This document shows, piece after piece, positions 1 through 14,100 of a DNA stretch of 64,000 nt. A program made the translations under genes and the position numbers. This stretch comes from Pomacea canaliculata (Eukaryota > Mollusca > Gastropoda > Architaenioglossa > Ampullariidae): the NCBI RefSeq assembly GCF_003073045.1, contig NC_037593.1, forward strand, positions 18,946,812 to 19,010,811, read 5' to 3'. Positions within the stretch are counted from its first letter, which is position 1. Each line of letters opens with the position of its first letter. The notes under the pieces are model-generated. The model was not told the DNA's origin. It made no database searches and saw nothing but the letters and a program-made list of their open reading frames with translations.

Positions 1-2119
1 CGGCTCACAATTCGACAACCGTGGCATGTCTTGCAATATTTCTATGTAGCTTTCTCCATGTGTGGCCACCATACTTTTGTTTCGTCCCGACCACAGTTAA
101 GTGTCAGTCATGTACTGCTGTCAACACCTGTGGTCTCAGCTTCCTCGGGATGACAATTCGTGAACCTCTCAGTATCAACTTTCCTACAGAACATAGCTCA
201 GGTAGCATATAGCTTGTCCACGTTTTACCAATTTCCTGTCTCTGAAATACGCTGGCGAATTCCTTCTTGTTCCTCATCCTTTTCCGCTTCTTCTTCGATC
301 TCTAATATCGTCAGGGCATTCAGTCTCGGAGTACATTGACTTTCCTCGCTACTTCCTATACCCGCCCATTCACCCACCGCACGGACACTGTGATCTCTAC
401 GTTAAACTTAAATTATCTTTCTCATGGTAACCTCCTCTTTTTCATCATCCTCCCAATGTAGTTGTTTATTTGGTGTTGGAGAAACTGGAAGAGAAAGCTT
501 CACTGTGTCGTTAAGTAACTACGAAAAAAAGCACCTTTGACCTCGTTAGAGGCTGCAGCGCCAGCGCGGCAGGCCTCCTTCCTCTCGGTTCACAGAGTGG
601 CCACTCATCAGTAAAATACATACCTCTTCATTGCCAATTCCCCTAGTTGCACATAAATCCACATAAATTCTAGAAGTTCATGCGCGATAAATCCTCGGTG
701 TCCAAGTTTGTGCAGGGTGTGTCCTATCATGCATCCACTCTTGCGCTTCTTGATGTTTGGGCTATAGTGTATAGGTATTATTATAAATAGTTCCATCAAA
801 TAATAACAGATTGCTAAAAAGTGTAGTTGCTGTTACTTTGTCACAGACATTTACATTATAAAAGAGCAGGAATACTTTAGGTATTCTCATCAGTAGAAAT
901 GTAAAAATACACCCACTATAAATGTAAGGAATCCTTATTGCAGTAGGTCTCAAAAGATATGTAGTATAAAAATGGATCAACTTAATTGATATAAAACAAT
1001 GGCAAGAAAAAACAAGTTGCATTTTTTCAAAAAGCAGTGTTTACAAACACGTATGCAATCAAGCAAATTGTAGGTAACTCCAGGAAAACTTAATATAATT
1101 TCAAAATTTAATAAACTCTGAGCTGTAACATAATGCAAAGAAAAAGAAAAATGCATATTCCTGTCAAATATGAAAATGTAGTCCATATCACATTTTGTTC
1201 AGCTCTACATTTTATAGAGTATAGTTTAATTATTAAAATTATAGCTGGTGTAATATGTGATCTCAAACAATACTGATGAATTACATAAATTAGTATCACA
1301 GTTTATGTATGCTTTATATCACATTTTGTCAGCTGATCTTTGTCATTATAAAAAATACTGTCCCTGTACATCTTTGGCAGGAAGCTGAGAACAACTGATC
1401 CTAAAAATAATTACTGAATAATTACAATGAACATTGTCGTGATGCTGATCCTGATAAATGCTTTACTAATGAAGAATAGGAAGATGTCTTTTTTATAAAT
1501 GCTGATAACACTCATTTCAGATTTGCTAAAGGGCAAATCCTTATAGCTGACAATGAAGGACATATATAAGCATGATCAAAATATTGATATCTTATATATG
1601 AGATTGATTTAGTGAGTAATATCTCAACAAACATTGACACAGCCGACAAAGTAGCTAAAGTGAACAATGTACCAACAATACTTCCAACTTAATGGGCATA
1701 AGGCTTAGGGAATCACTGTCATATAATCTATAAGCTCAGTATAGCAGTACCAGTGGAATTTTCTTATGTTCTGCTATTTGGGACAATCAAGGGGAAAGCC
1801 CAGTTTCTATGAACCATAAATTTCAAAGGCACATATTCCGGTGTACCAAGAGCTCTAGTTAACACTGAAAAGTCAAAATATCCAAACATATGGCGATTTT
1901 GTAACATATAGCTTTTCATTCCAGTATGAGAGGGATGTGCACTAGATAACAGATTAATTTTTAATGTTGTGGGGAATGTTCTTTTCATTAGTAACTCTAA
2001 GTATACATACATTTTAATGTTTGTTATTTCCCTGGGATCTCAAGTTGATAGCTGACATTGATTCTTAAATCTACATTTGATTGTTTTTTTTTTTTTTAGA
2101 AATGAGTAGTGGTTATGGT
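1..2119. other. Gene-free stretch, no recognisable feature
   Basis: I see no supportable gene here. The first 600 bases are moderately GC-rich and the rest is AT-rich. All ORFs are under 90 codons with no family resemblance or convincing splice sites. The poly-T run near 2085-2098 lies just beyond the end of the TMEM179 coding region. The plus-strand TTTAAT at about 2012 would read ATTAAA on the minus strand and could serve as a 3' processing signal for that gene. Confidence 0.5.
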
Positions 2120-4302
2120 TTAGTATTTCTCAACATCAGCTGCAACTGCTTTCAGATCGCCTCCCTTTCCTTCAGAAGCAACTGGTGCAGAATCTGAGAA
2201 ATCTCCTGCTGAGCGTTGACGACGGTTTCGGTAGAGTCTAAAAACTCCAAGACCGACTTGTACTGCCCATACAAAGAAATTTACCCAACTTGCTCCCTGC
2301 AATAAACATAAAAAAATATATAACTCATTAACTGCCTTTTATCAGTTAAGTTTCACATTGAGCCATAGATTTACTAAAATTCCAGTGTGACTTATCCTTG
2401 GTCATCAATATGTTGAACATTTTTTTCACTACAATTTTTTATGGTATGAATTAGATAATGTAAAAATCACTGTTTTTCTCCTCTGTCTCAAAAACTAAAT
2501 CAGAACTTTGTCAATCATCCATTAAGAAACCGTACCTCAGCTGCATGAAGGTAACCATAGAATGAGCCTCGGGTAACTAATGAGCCATCAGTATTATACC
2601 ATCGGGCTTTTTCTGCATCAGCACAGCTTCAGCATAATAAAAAAAATATGTTCATAAACAATTTAGAATGATAAAGAATTTCTTTTTTTACTCAGCTATT
2701 GTGTTTGTCAAAGAAATTACATAATGCAAGAAGGATAGGGGATAAAGGCATCTCCAATTCAAATTGATTTTCCATGCTTTATAATGTTTCCATGCTTACT
2801 ACTGATAGCATCACCAAGGAAATATGCCCCAACCTAAATTAGCATAAAACTATATACTGCTCTTGCACATTAGTAATGCTATTAATACTATCCACAGCTT
2901 ATTTAGTGTATGACAATGTCTTGAAGGAAAAGAAGTGCATTATGGCATAAGGAAGGGGTTAAAAGTAAAATTTGATTGCAGTAAAATAGTTTAAAATTTA
3001 CTAAAATATTAGAAGTTTCTGAAAACACAGACCTTTCTGAATATGGTACAGGTCTTTTTAAGTATGAATCACAGAATGACTTTAATCCCACACTGATGAT
3101 GCATGCCACAATGAAGAACATGAGAGCAACAACACAATTTGCAAGAATAAATGGGAAAACCCACATCTGAGATCTGGAACAAAAATAAAACCGATTGTGT
3201 TTGGTATATACTAGTACTTATTTACATGTTTTATATGTATTACAGTGCCACACAAACCCCCCAGAAATGACAAAGTATTCAGAGTTTAGAAAGCAAATCT
3301 CTTTAAGCTTTACTAAGAACCCTTGAAGTTAGCAAAAAGTTGGAAGTGAAAAAGATAGAGACAACATAAACTGGCTACATTCAGTATAGGACATATGTGT
3401 GTGTGTGTGAGAGAGAGTGTAAGGTGTAAATTTGAAAGCATGCAAGTATCACCCATTTAAAGGTTTTTGCAGTTGAATCAAAAACTGAAACAGTCACAGA
3501 TAGTGAGTGGGAAATTAATTATAAGGATAATTAAGTCTGAGCATATCTATGCCAATCCTTAGCTGCAGTCATTGAGAAATGGACAGATTGTTCTACCAGA
3601 TTTACTAAAATATGAGAGTAGCTGAATGTATCTAGATGTGTGAGCTTAATCTGTACATAGTATATGTACCTCTTGTACATATGCTTACCTACTATTTATT
3701 TGTATAAGATTATGTAAAGAAACTTTTGCATGTGCGCAAATATGGATTTGTTATAAAACGATGACTTAGACTTGTTATCAATTGTATCCAGCTAATAATT
3801 CCTCACCCAATATTTGGATCTTTCCTTGTGAGGGCATAAACATAATACACTCCCATTCCCAGTGGATAGAAGATGCCCACAAAAACACTTGCATAAATGA
3901 TAAAGTTACATGACCCAGCATCTCCAAATTTTGCCGAGAAGAAGGTACTGTTTTGCCACTGGCATTCTGTGTACAGCAAGCACTGTTTCTCAAAGTTGAC
4001 CTGCGATATAGTAATAAATACATTAATTGTCCCCATTAATTTATCTTTCAGCAGCAACACTACCATCACTACAAATCCCACCATTAATAATAATATCGTT
4101 TATAATTAAGTAAATGAACATATCCCTGGTTTTGTCTAAGCTAATTCTTTATACATCCCTCTCTTTATATATATATACGTATATAAGGAGATCGGGTCAC
4201 CTTCGTAACTCCTGTTGGAATGGAAATGACAAGACCGCAGCCAACGGCTGTGAAATATAGAACAGCTTGTACAAGTAAATGAAGATCAAACATATAAGCC
4301 AT
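2120..4302 (-). CDS. TMEM179: Transmembrane protein 179 family (TMEM179/TMEM179B-like)
   Basis: This is a small multi-pass membrane protein whose biochemical role is not established in the family. The rebuilt coding exons are 4201-4302, 3807-4000, 3033-3173, 2536-2626 and 2120-2296 (minus strand). All introns are GT-AG, all phases agree, and the product is 234 aa, matching the family's usual 230 or so. Four hydrophobic segments are visible: after the N-terminal MAYMFDLHLL; around the YASVFVGIF region; in the third exon (FILANCVVALMFF, then VACIISVG); and in the last exon (WVNFFVWAVQVGLGVF). The second exon has a Cys-containing loop (KQCLLYTECQW) and the third exon ends with SFCDSYLKR; both recall family hallmarks. 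The C-terminal tail is polar and cytosol-like. I chose the ATG at 4302; a second Met lies three codons later. The gene is divergent from L2HGDH. I cannot separate TMEM179 from TMEM179B without an alignment. Confidence 0.87.
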
Positions 4303-4579
4303 GTTTTCTTTCACCGCAGTTTATACTTTCCTAACTACGCTGACATTTTTTGTGACACGCCCACTTTATCTGAAGGAAGATAACGTGAAAGAAGGGCATT
4401 AAATTTTTAAGCAATCTCTTTTTACATGCAAAAAAAGAAATTAGAAACCTTATTACATTAATTTTATTACATACAACTAATTTTCTTGACACAAAGATTG
4501 TGAAAACAGTGGCAGTTGCCAAGTTCTCAACCAATGCCTGCACTTAAGGGAGATAATCCTGAGTGCATCGTGAGGGAAG
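4303..4579. promoter_or_regulatory. Bidirectional promoter region between TMEM179-like gene and L2HGDH
   Basis: Only 277 bp separate the start codons of the two head-to-head genes, so both transcripts must start here or inside each other's leader. I see no TATA box at a usual distance from either ATG, which would fit a housekeeping, dispersed-start promoter. The segment is AT-rich in the middle and richer in GC close to the L2HGDH start. The function is inferred from geometry only. Confidence 0.6.
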
Positions 4580-7500
4580 ATGGCGATTAGCAGCGCGATG
4601 TTTGTTGCTCGGGTTCACAACCCTTTTGTATCATTATTAGCGCGGAGAGCGATACGTGCTTCCGTTGCATCTTGGCAATATAAGAAACACTTGTATTCCA
4701 CGAAGTGAGCACTACAAAGAAAAACTATTTAGTGTACAATTTATAATGTAGATACTGTATAAAGTTCAAAATTATTCCCCCTCATCCCCGCCCATTCCCC
4801 CACTTTAGAAACAAAGTTATGTACCAATTTTTAAGTTTTGACGTAATTTGAAAAAAATGTTTTTAGGAAAATTGTTAGAATCATAATAAAAGATTGTTTA
4901 GGCATCGTGTTACAGTTTTTTTCTAGTATCAATGCATAACAGTAACACTATACTCACTGCTACTATACCCAGTGTATGATTAACCCCCGATTTTAAAAAA
5001 ACAAAACAAAAAAACACACACACAAATCTGATATGATGATGTACATCTAAGCTCAGTTGTTTTTGTATGAAATTTTAGTATTTTCAATTTTTCTCTTCAA
5101 TTTAAAAATTGTATTTAATATTTTTTTTATTACAGGCCACATAAAAGAGAATATGACATCGTCATTGTGGGAGGTGGTATTGTTGGTATGGCAACAGCCC
5201 AGGAACTTATTACTCGCCATCCAAATTTATCCTTCGCTGTTCTGGAGAAAGAAAAAGATTTGGGTATTTTTGGCACATCATGAATTCAAAAGAGATCGAT
5301 GCCTGTGTGCTACAGAGCATCAAAAGATATTCTGGACAAAAGAGAAAATGATTATTTACAACATAAATTCTAGAATTCTTAGTGCTTGATTTTGGATAAG
5401 AACCTTCATATCTTTTAACTAAGGACAAGAAGTAGTAATGTTTTGTATTTGCGATGGTCAAAACCTAGGAAACACTATATCACCACACTGTCTGCTGAAC
5501 TACCAAACGATTCAAACTGAAAGATTAAGAAGGGAAAACATTTTTCCACAGTAGGATACTAAAGACTTTTTGGTGGTCTCATTAGTTTTTATGCCATTTG
5601 ACACATTTCAGTTTTGTAGAAAATATGTGATCCTTTGGCAGTAAAATGTTATTTTTGTTCACAGCTGTTCATCAAAGTGGCAGAAACAGCGGAGTGATTC
5701 ATGCTGGGATTTACTATACTCCAGGTTCACTTAGAGCTAAACTGTGTGTTAAAGGAATGCAGAAAGCCTATGAATACTGTGACAAACATCAGATTCCTTA
5801 CAAAAAATGTGGAAAGGTGAGTCTGATATGGGAAAAATATTAGAAACAAGTCAATGTTGACTTATCTTACTGTATCTAAACAGAAACTGCATGATCAGAC
5901 ATTTTGTAGTCATATAGAAATACTGCTAACAGAATTTCATAGACATTCTTTGAATTAAGACTATGGACGTTATATTATTCTTCTGGTTTTGCAGATTTTT
6001 TTGCAATAATTTTCATATTGTGCACAATATTTTAGACCTGCTTTCATATCTTTCCAGTTAATTGTGGCAGTTGAGCCAGAAGAGTTACCACGACTTGAAA
6101 ATTTAATGTCCAGAGGTATAGAGAATGGTGTTAAAGATTTAAAGATGGTTGGACCAGAGGGAATCCGAGAGATAGAGCCAAACTGTGTGGTGGGTTATAA
6201 TTGTGTATGGAGGTTTTCAAGAAGATAACGTACTTGATTGTTTATGGATAAAAGTCCTGTTCAAACTTTGATCAAGGAACAATGAAAACCATTCATTCAA
6301 AAGAATCTGCATCTGCTCCATAGTTTTGACAAAATGTAAAGATAAGACAACAATGGATTTCTGCTTCCAGTTTTGTATGGATAAAGAGTTTTACCATCCA
6401 TGGGCACTCATTTAGTGGGAACTATAAAAGGTAAAGATTATGAAAATGCATTGAGATTTTTCTTGCTTATGAATGGTTAATTTTGATTTAAGAGATGACA
6501 TACCTTTCCATACTTTACCTCCAATGGCAAATTAACAAATTAACCACAAATTTTTAAATGTAATGTAATGTATTTAATTTTATGTAGGGGTTGAAGGCTA
6601 TTCATTCTCCCCACACTGGGATTGTTGACTGGGGACTGGTTACAAAATACTATGGAAAACAGTTTGAAAAACAAGGAGGCACAGTTTATACAGATTTTCT
6701 TGTTACTGAGCTGAGACAAACTTTAGAAGGAAAAGCTGGCAGCATGGATGGTCTAAAATATCCTGTGACCATTGTGGGAAATCCTGAAAAGGTATTTAGG
6801 TAGTCTTCATTCATGTTTACTGCTTTTAACTCAGACAAGACGGGTTACCTCTGTGAAGAATAACATTAACAATCGATATGTACAAGCTGAAATAAGTTTT
6901 AAAAAATGGCTTTAAAAGAATATCAAGTGTGATAGTCACAGTATTTATAAAGAACTGTTGAAATGAAAATAATAAATTTGTAGAACATTGTAGAATACCT
7001 AGTGCAATAGTATTATTACTAATGATAACAGAAACTATGAATACTAGGAAAATATTAAAGAATGATATACATGTAATGATATTGAGTGTTAGAAAAACCT
7101 TATTTTCAGGACCAGCTGCTGCATTGTCGATACGTTATTACATGTGCTGGACTTCATTCTGATAAAGTGGCAGCATTTTCAGGATGTTCTTCTGAACCTC
7201 GTATTGTTCCATTTCGTGGCGAGTATCTCCTGCTGAACCAAGAAAAAAGTAATATGGTTAATGGAAACATTTATCCGGTAAGTGAAAACAAGCACATCCA
7301 CCAAAACAAGCAAGCAAACAAAGCAGTTTTATAAGGGACTTGCAAATATCGATAAAAAACCTAATTGTGCATCTTGAACAAAATCTAGTATATTCTCCCA
7401 AGGATTTATTATTGCTCTTTACACTCTTTAAAGCAATGCAGAAAACAATGCTATAAAACAACCATAAATCAAAGGAACAGAATTTAGTTGAATCACCAAC

Positions 7501-9926
7501 AGCATTTAATAGCCTTTATTGTTAAGCAGAAAAAATGTTGGCAGTATAGATGAAATCCTGGTGAAATCATACTAAAATCAAAATTATATATTTTTGTAGA
7601 CATTATCTGGTATGATAATATTGATAATTATATATAGAATTAATCTGAAAGTTATCTTTAATTTTTGATAATTTGATACATTTTAAGAGGCTAACATATT
7701 TTAAAGTAGGCTGTAGAAAAATAGTCATACAAAGAAGCATACTGCTGTCTTGAATTGTGCCAAATCATGATCTGTACATTCTTGTGTACAATTTATAACA
7801 TCAGAAGTGTTTTTTACATCTTGTCATTATTCTTGCACGAGAAGCAGAAAGCAGGTAGGTGTAAAGTACATTATTAATTTGATGCATTTGTGGACTGATA
7901 GTTGTAAGAGAAGATAAAAAGAGACTGGGACAAAGAGAGTTACCCATACTTTAGGCAGGGTTAGTCCTCTAACAAGAAGTCGTCTTTTTTTCACCTGTGT
8001 TGATAATCATTAGTATATGTTGTGGAGGAGGGAAGGGACTCTGTTTTTCGATTGTGATTCATTAGTCATTCTTGTGTTAACTGCAGGTGCCAGACCCACG
8101 CTTTCCTTTCTTGGGGGTTCATTTTACTCCACGAATGGATGGTAGTGTTTGGCTGGGACCCAATGCAGTACTGGCATTCAGACGAGAGGGATATGGATAC
8201 ACGGATATCAATATTCCAGAGCTCTTTGATGCTTTAAGCTTCAGGTAGGTAACTCATGAACAGTGATTATGTCATCAGGGAATTCTCAGGAATGACTTGT
8301 TTTGAATTATAACTAACTTGTTCTGGCTTTATACTATTTTCCAGAATTGACCAAAATGTAATACTAAGGTATTTCTTATTAGGAAAATAATTTATAATTT
8401 GTTAAGTTATATTTAAGTTCATTTGTAAATGGTAAGTGTAGTGGAGCTTTTAAATAAGACACTGAAAAAAATATGAAGAAATAATACATTAGTGAATAAT
8501 GTGTTAACTGTTAGCCTCCTCATTAGCTATATGTTAACTTTATCATGATTTATGTTAAATACTAGAATTTTGATGCCAACATCTATAAAGCATGCAAACT
8601 TTCAGCATTATGTCGCAGTAAAATTATTTTTAGAGCCATATAACCATCTTCTGATAGAGAATTGAATATGTAAACAAAAGAATATTTTTCCAATGTTAAG
8701 GATGTATAAGGTTGAGTTTTTAAGGTTATGACTAAATGTGGGAAAACTTTCTAAGATAACATTAATGTCCACACGTAATGTTCTGGTGGGACTGATACCA
8801 AGCTTTTTCAGCAGTTGTTGCTTTATCTCCTTCATCTGGTATAAGAGAGGCATTTGCTGTGTGGTTGTGCATTTAGCCATTGCTTAAAAAAAGTACTAGC
8901 ATGACAGTGTTTGAAAATAGCGGAACACATACTTAAGACAGACAGGTGGCAAATAAGAAAATATGTGTTCTGAAATAATCTCTGTTAGGTATGCTATTCC
9001 AGCTTGTCAATGTCTTATTTTGTATTTCTCTTTCAGTATTCATTATTGAGTACTGATGAACCATGGTATATGTGAAGCTGAAAAAGATTGAAAAGTAGAT
9101 TTGTCTACTACCACACAATTTTTCTGTTATCATTCTTAGATATTTGTGATTATTATTGCATGAGTTTGCATTCTGTGGGTTTTTAACAATGTGTGCTTTT
9201 ATGCTGGAAGGGGACTGAGAAAACTTGCTTGGAATTATCTTGGCTATGGAGTTAAAGAGATGTATAAAGGGATATACATTCCTGCTCAGGTGAAACAGCT
9301 TCAGCGATTTGTACCTATGCTGCAACTATCTGATGTCACCAGGTGGGCAGATACAGATATTACAAATTCTTCATTACATACTGAAATGAAAAGAACTTCT
9401 GGTATAGGAACAAAGAGAAGTTGATGACTTCTAAACTACCCAGTGAACAATGCCTTTGATACTTCCACTTGCCCTCGACCAGATGATAATGTAACGTCTC
9501 ATGTACATTGCATTCACTTTCACTAAAATAGACAAACCAAGGTGTAAAAATGGGCATTGTCGTTGTTTATGTATATGTAGATTACTTATGAAACTTTGCT
9601 TTTGTTAATTTAGCCCATAATTTTAATAGCAGTAAATTTGTGCTTGAAGCAGAAGCAAGTACCCAGAATAGATCTATACAAGGATTATAAGTCTTTAATT
9701 TTTTTTTTTTGCTTATTTCTCCTTTGACAGGGGTCCTTCAGGGGTGAGAGCACAAGCACTGGATTGTGAAGGAAAACTGGTGGATGATTTTGTTTTTGAT
9801 CAAGGAAAAGATGAATTTGGAAAGAAAATCCTCCATGTTCGAAATGCACCATCTCCAGGTGCTACATCATCACTAGCTATTGCTGAAATGATCTCCGACA
9901 AAGTACATGAAACATTTGCATTGTAA
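4580..9926 (+). CDS. L2HGDH: L-2-hydroxyglutarate dehydrogenase, mitochondrial
   Basis: This FAD-dependent enzyme oxidises L-2-hydroxyglutarate to 2-oxoglutarate at the mitochondrial inner membrane. It removes a by-product of malate and lactate dehydrogenases (metabolite repair). The coding exons are 4580-4704, 5136-5263, 5665-5816, 6058-6189, 6588-6791, 7110-7277, 8087-8244, 9211-9342 and 9731-9926. They join in frame to 464 aa, almost exactly the usual animal length. The first 41 residues are Arg/Ser/Ala-rich with few acidic residues, as in a mitochondrial targeting peptide. The FAD dinucleotide motif VGGGIVG is at about residues 53-59. The family signatures [30 protein letters not shown] and the C-terminal GPSGVRAQA follow in order. 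The start ATG follows an AT-rich leader and has the context AAGATGG. An AATAAA lies directly after the stop codon at about 9928. No break or missing catalytic segment is seen. Confidence 0.97.
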
Positions 9927-11144
9927 AAATAAAAAAAGGCAGTTACATCCTGAAAATATACAGTGGCCTAGTGTATCTTGAACAAGCACTGAAGGTATTT
10001 CATGAAGATCTTAAAAATGTTTCAAGCATTTACTCAGTTAAAATAACATTTTGTTGGTGATGACAGATTTTTTAATTATTTACTGTAGTCAGTTTTTATT
10101 GTATGTCAAGCACTTTAAAGTGCTGCATGCAAGATTCAAGAATTTTGCATTTATATGTAGTAAAGTTTGATATCTTTCAGGTAGCAACAAGTTTCAGCCT
10201 TAACATGTATATCACCATTTTGATGACTTTTGGTGACTTTTATTTGGACTTTTTAAGGGTAGAAATCTTTTGCTTAAATGGTTTATGCTGATATGGTTTG
10301 AGAAATGCATGTGATTGTTCATTGTAAGTCAGACATTTTCACTTTGTACCTTTTTTTGATCACTGCCAGTACTGGGGAGCAAATAGTCTAATGGTTAGAG
10401 CAACATTATCCAAACTTGAAGGTATACACACTTGCAGATTTGATACAGTTGACTTAGGTATGGAATGGGTAGCTTACTCCATAGAGAGTTGGGAAAGGTA
10501 AAGCAGTGAGGGAGAGGAGATGGGCACCACTCTCACAAAAACTAGCCCTGAAATAAGTGAGGGATCTCATACCTCACTCCCCCTATGGCTGTAAGATCAT
10601 GGGATACCTTTGCATCATATATTAGGCAGGGTAGATTGTAGGGCATTGTATGATGAAGTGGTAGCTTGCGATTGTATATTTTTATTACAGAAGAAAATGG
10701 GCATTTGGCTACAGGATGGAAAGTACTTCCTGCAGTGTTAGTTTTTAGTCTGGGTTGCATTATGTTTATAAGGTTCTGAATTTTTTTTACAAGTAGCACC
10801 TAAAATGTCACTTATGAGTAAATGTAATGTACTTGGAAGAAAATTGATGGTTTTTTGGTTATTCTATTATTGGCTTTATGCATAATATTTTAAAATTCAG
10901 GGATTAGTAATGAGGTGTATATATGGTAATCTGTGATAAATTTTTATATTACTACTAAATCTGGTTTAATATGACCTTTCCCTGTCACCAATTATCACAA
11001 CAATCCTTACTGCAATTATAAAGTACATTATATTTTCCTTTATTTGAAGGCTGACAGGGTAATGAATGTGCTAACATAATATTACTGTGGATCATACATA
11101 TTTAATAAATACAATACAAAAGAGGATATTTGTCACTTGTTCAG
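9927..11144. other. Intergenic 3' flanks of L2HGDH and THUMPD2
   Basis: The two genes converge here. L2HGDH-side AATAAA occurs at once after its stop. A plus-strand TTTATT at 11039-11044 gives AATAAA on the minus strand, about 100 nt past the THUMPD2 stop. No ORF here looks coding. A degenerate tRNA-like SINE head lies at about 10376-10450 and is listed separately. Confidence 0.5.
10376..10450 (+). repeat. Degenerate tRNA-derived SINE head
   Basis: The stretch GTCTAATGGTTAGAGCAAC resembles a tRNA A-box region. About 45 bases on, CAGATTTGATAC resembles a decayed B box. This arrangement is typical of the 5' head of a tRNA-derived SINE. The element is old, because the B box is poor, and no clear target-site duplication is visible. 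Confidence 0.4.
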
Positions 11145-14100
11145 TTACTCAACTCTGTATTTTTGTTTTTGAAAGACCATAATACTACCATGAGTTTCTC
11201 CAAGCTTGACATAATGTTTTGCAAAAAGTGAAAACCTCATTAAGCACTTCCCAAGCTGTTCTATTGTTGTATGGTCTTGAAACAGATGTGGAACAGGTGA
11301 ACCAGCACTAGGAATCATCTGGGACTCTGAGTCAGAGGTATTAGACCAGAATTTCACAGAGTCCAGATTCTGATTCCCCCAGTCAACTCCGGAAGTTCCA
11401 GCTGTCATTTTGTGAAAAGTTCTAACTCCTATTACACTATCTTTCTGGTCATACGCTTCATGGGGTTCTGAAACAAAAGTATCTTGTTTTTTATTTGAAT
11501 CCTGACAATTCTCAAAGATTTCAGCAATTCTTGTGCTCAGATGCTGGCTTGTAAGCAGGACCAGGCGACCTCCTGGTACCAAAACTCTGAAAGCATAACC
11601 CATGCTCATCTCCATAAATAGTTTGAATAATTTATAATTACTAAATTTCAAAAACATGTGAAAGTCTAAAACTATTAACTCAATTTAAAACACAAAAATT
11701 AACTAATTATTGTTATGTGAACTCTCATGTTCTCCTTGCTCTATATCTTTTCTTGTTACAACAATTTAAGCATATCTCAAAAATAATATTTGGAGAGAAT
11801 TTATTTGTATGACAATAGTTTTTAGTCTGAATGAAACGAGCCATCTAACCCCTAAAATTAACTTTTGTAGTTATTTGAACATGTACCTTACCTCTCCATT
11901 TCTGCTAGGATGTTGTTATAGAAATACTGCAGCTCAGAATTCACTGTGAATTTATAGCCAAAGGGAGCATCACAAATAATTTTGTCCATGCTTGAATCCC
12001 TAAAGGGTAGAGCTGTGATGGAGAAAGATAATAGCTGATATTAATAAAATGGCTGCATGATATATCATCTGTTTGGATGATGTATGATATACAGACAATG
12101 TATGCATGTGTGTGTGTGCATGCATTTAGGTGAAGCCATGCACCTGTTTAATGGTTCCTGCTGAGGGGACAAGAAGAAATGGAAGAAAAAAAGGAGAAAT
12201 TACCTATCATACAAGCATCAAAATCAGAAGGGACTTGACTCCACCTTAAGTACTAAAGATATGAATTTCAACACACCCTCTGCATCAGCCTGCATCAGTT
12301 GCACGTCAGTGTTGACCAAAGCTGAAGCCAGGTTTTTAGCTGCTGCTTCTAGCTGCTTACCATCAATGTCACATCCAATGTAGCCCATGGCCTACAGCAA
12401 GAAAACAAATCAAAATATGGATTTAGTTTATTAATTCATTATTGCACTTTTGAGCATTTTTTAGTCATTATAACATTTAAAATCAAAAGATATAAATAGA
12501 AGTACTTTTAACTAGATTATTTGGTGACATACATGTTTTACATCTCTTGCAGCTTCAATCAGTGTAGTGGCCTTTCCACACATTGGATCCAAGACATAGT
12601 CACCTGGCTGAAAAGGTTAATTAAAACCATAAAAGACAGTTAAAAAGGTGTTAGTGCACTAAATCATCAGTAAATTTAGAAAACCAATTTATACCCTGCA
12701 TATAGCAATAAACTGATTCTTCAATTAAACATTTTTGTACTTGGCTATTTATCCAAAGCAAAAATCAACTCTTTTTAAAGATATGCATGTTTGTATGCAC
12801 CCCCTTCTCACTAACATGCACAAAGTGTACATATACATATACAAACATATGAAGTCCACAGAATGATACCTGGATATCTGCAAGATCTGCCATGATCCAC
12901 CCTACAGTAGACCGAAGACCATAATCTAAAATGTAGTTCCGTTTAGATAGTGGTGCACTGCACGTATAAAAAAACACAAGTGTAAGTACAACATCCAAAA
13001 CTAAACCTGTACTAACAAAAATTATAAAACAACCTACAAAAATTGTTTCCCAAAGTTTCTATTATATGGATAATGACTCATTAGGACCTTGAAAAAAAAG
13101 CAGGTATAGATGTAACGAGGTGTGACAAGATGAGTACATATATTGAAAACATTCTCTTGAATTTTTCTTGAAAAAAGCTATTGGTTAAGTCTTATTCCAC
13201 CATCACATGAACAAGTAAAACAATGTTTACCTTGTTAGTGGCACTCCAACTGTGACAAAATCGTCGTTTATGTGGACATGGATCTATAACAACAGAGAAA
13301 TCCATGCTGCAAACTTGACAGTATAGCGTGTAACACTGATCAAAAGAATCAACAGTTATATGCTTTTCTACAATAGCAGAATTCATCATTAATTATTGTG
13401 CTATGTACACTGTGCTAAGGCAAAAAACAGGGGCTCAAACATCCATTTTTTAAAAGGAATGATGCAAAATAACTCCAGCCTTTCTAAGCTTGGATGGAAT
13501 AGCACTTTGCAAAAAAGAAAAAAAAAAGTCCGTTCTTTGGTCAATTATAACAGATAATTCTATACAGAAATTTCCGACTGGTATATTTTCACCAGAATAT
13601 TATTTGTCTCCAAATTAACCTGGCTTGCTACCAAACAGAACTTTTAAATATTTTCCCCATCATATTTGGTTGGTAGTACTTCAGTTCAAACTATTATTTT
13701 ATATACCACTGTGTCTGTGGACAGTCTTAAAATTAGCATTTATGCCCCACATTTTTACTTGTCAACATTAATTTAATGAATTACACTTACATCATACATT
13801 GGAGAATAAAGATCTACTGTCCATCCAAGTAAATGACTCAGTCGTATGCCACATTCTTTAGACAGACGCTGAAATATCACAATAAACTCTAAATTATCTT
13901 TCCAGCACATTTCATAGGTTGTCAACAATATTAAAAAAAAAGAAAAAAATTGTAAACATAAAGTAGGCTGAGTTACTTTACAAAGTAATACAAACAAAAT
14001 ATAGCTGTCACATAAATAGTTTACTTTTAGCTTACTCTGAATAATGAGGCTATATTATAATGGAAATGCACACAGAAAACTGACATAATGCTAGCAAATT

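Noticed and set aside
1764..2012. Minus-strand 82-codon ORF near the left end
   Set aside because: A phrase in it (LGTPEYVPLKFM) looked protein-like, but there is no family match I can defend. It begins and ends without splice context in AT-rich DNA.
5057..5389. Plus-strand 110-codon ORF overlapping L2HGDH exon 2
   Set aside because: It is a shifted-frame shadow of the real exon and runs into the intron.
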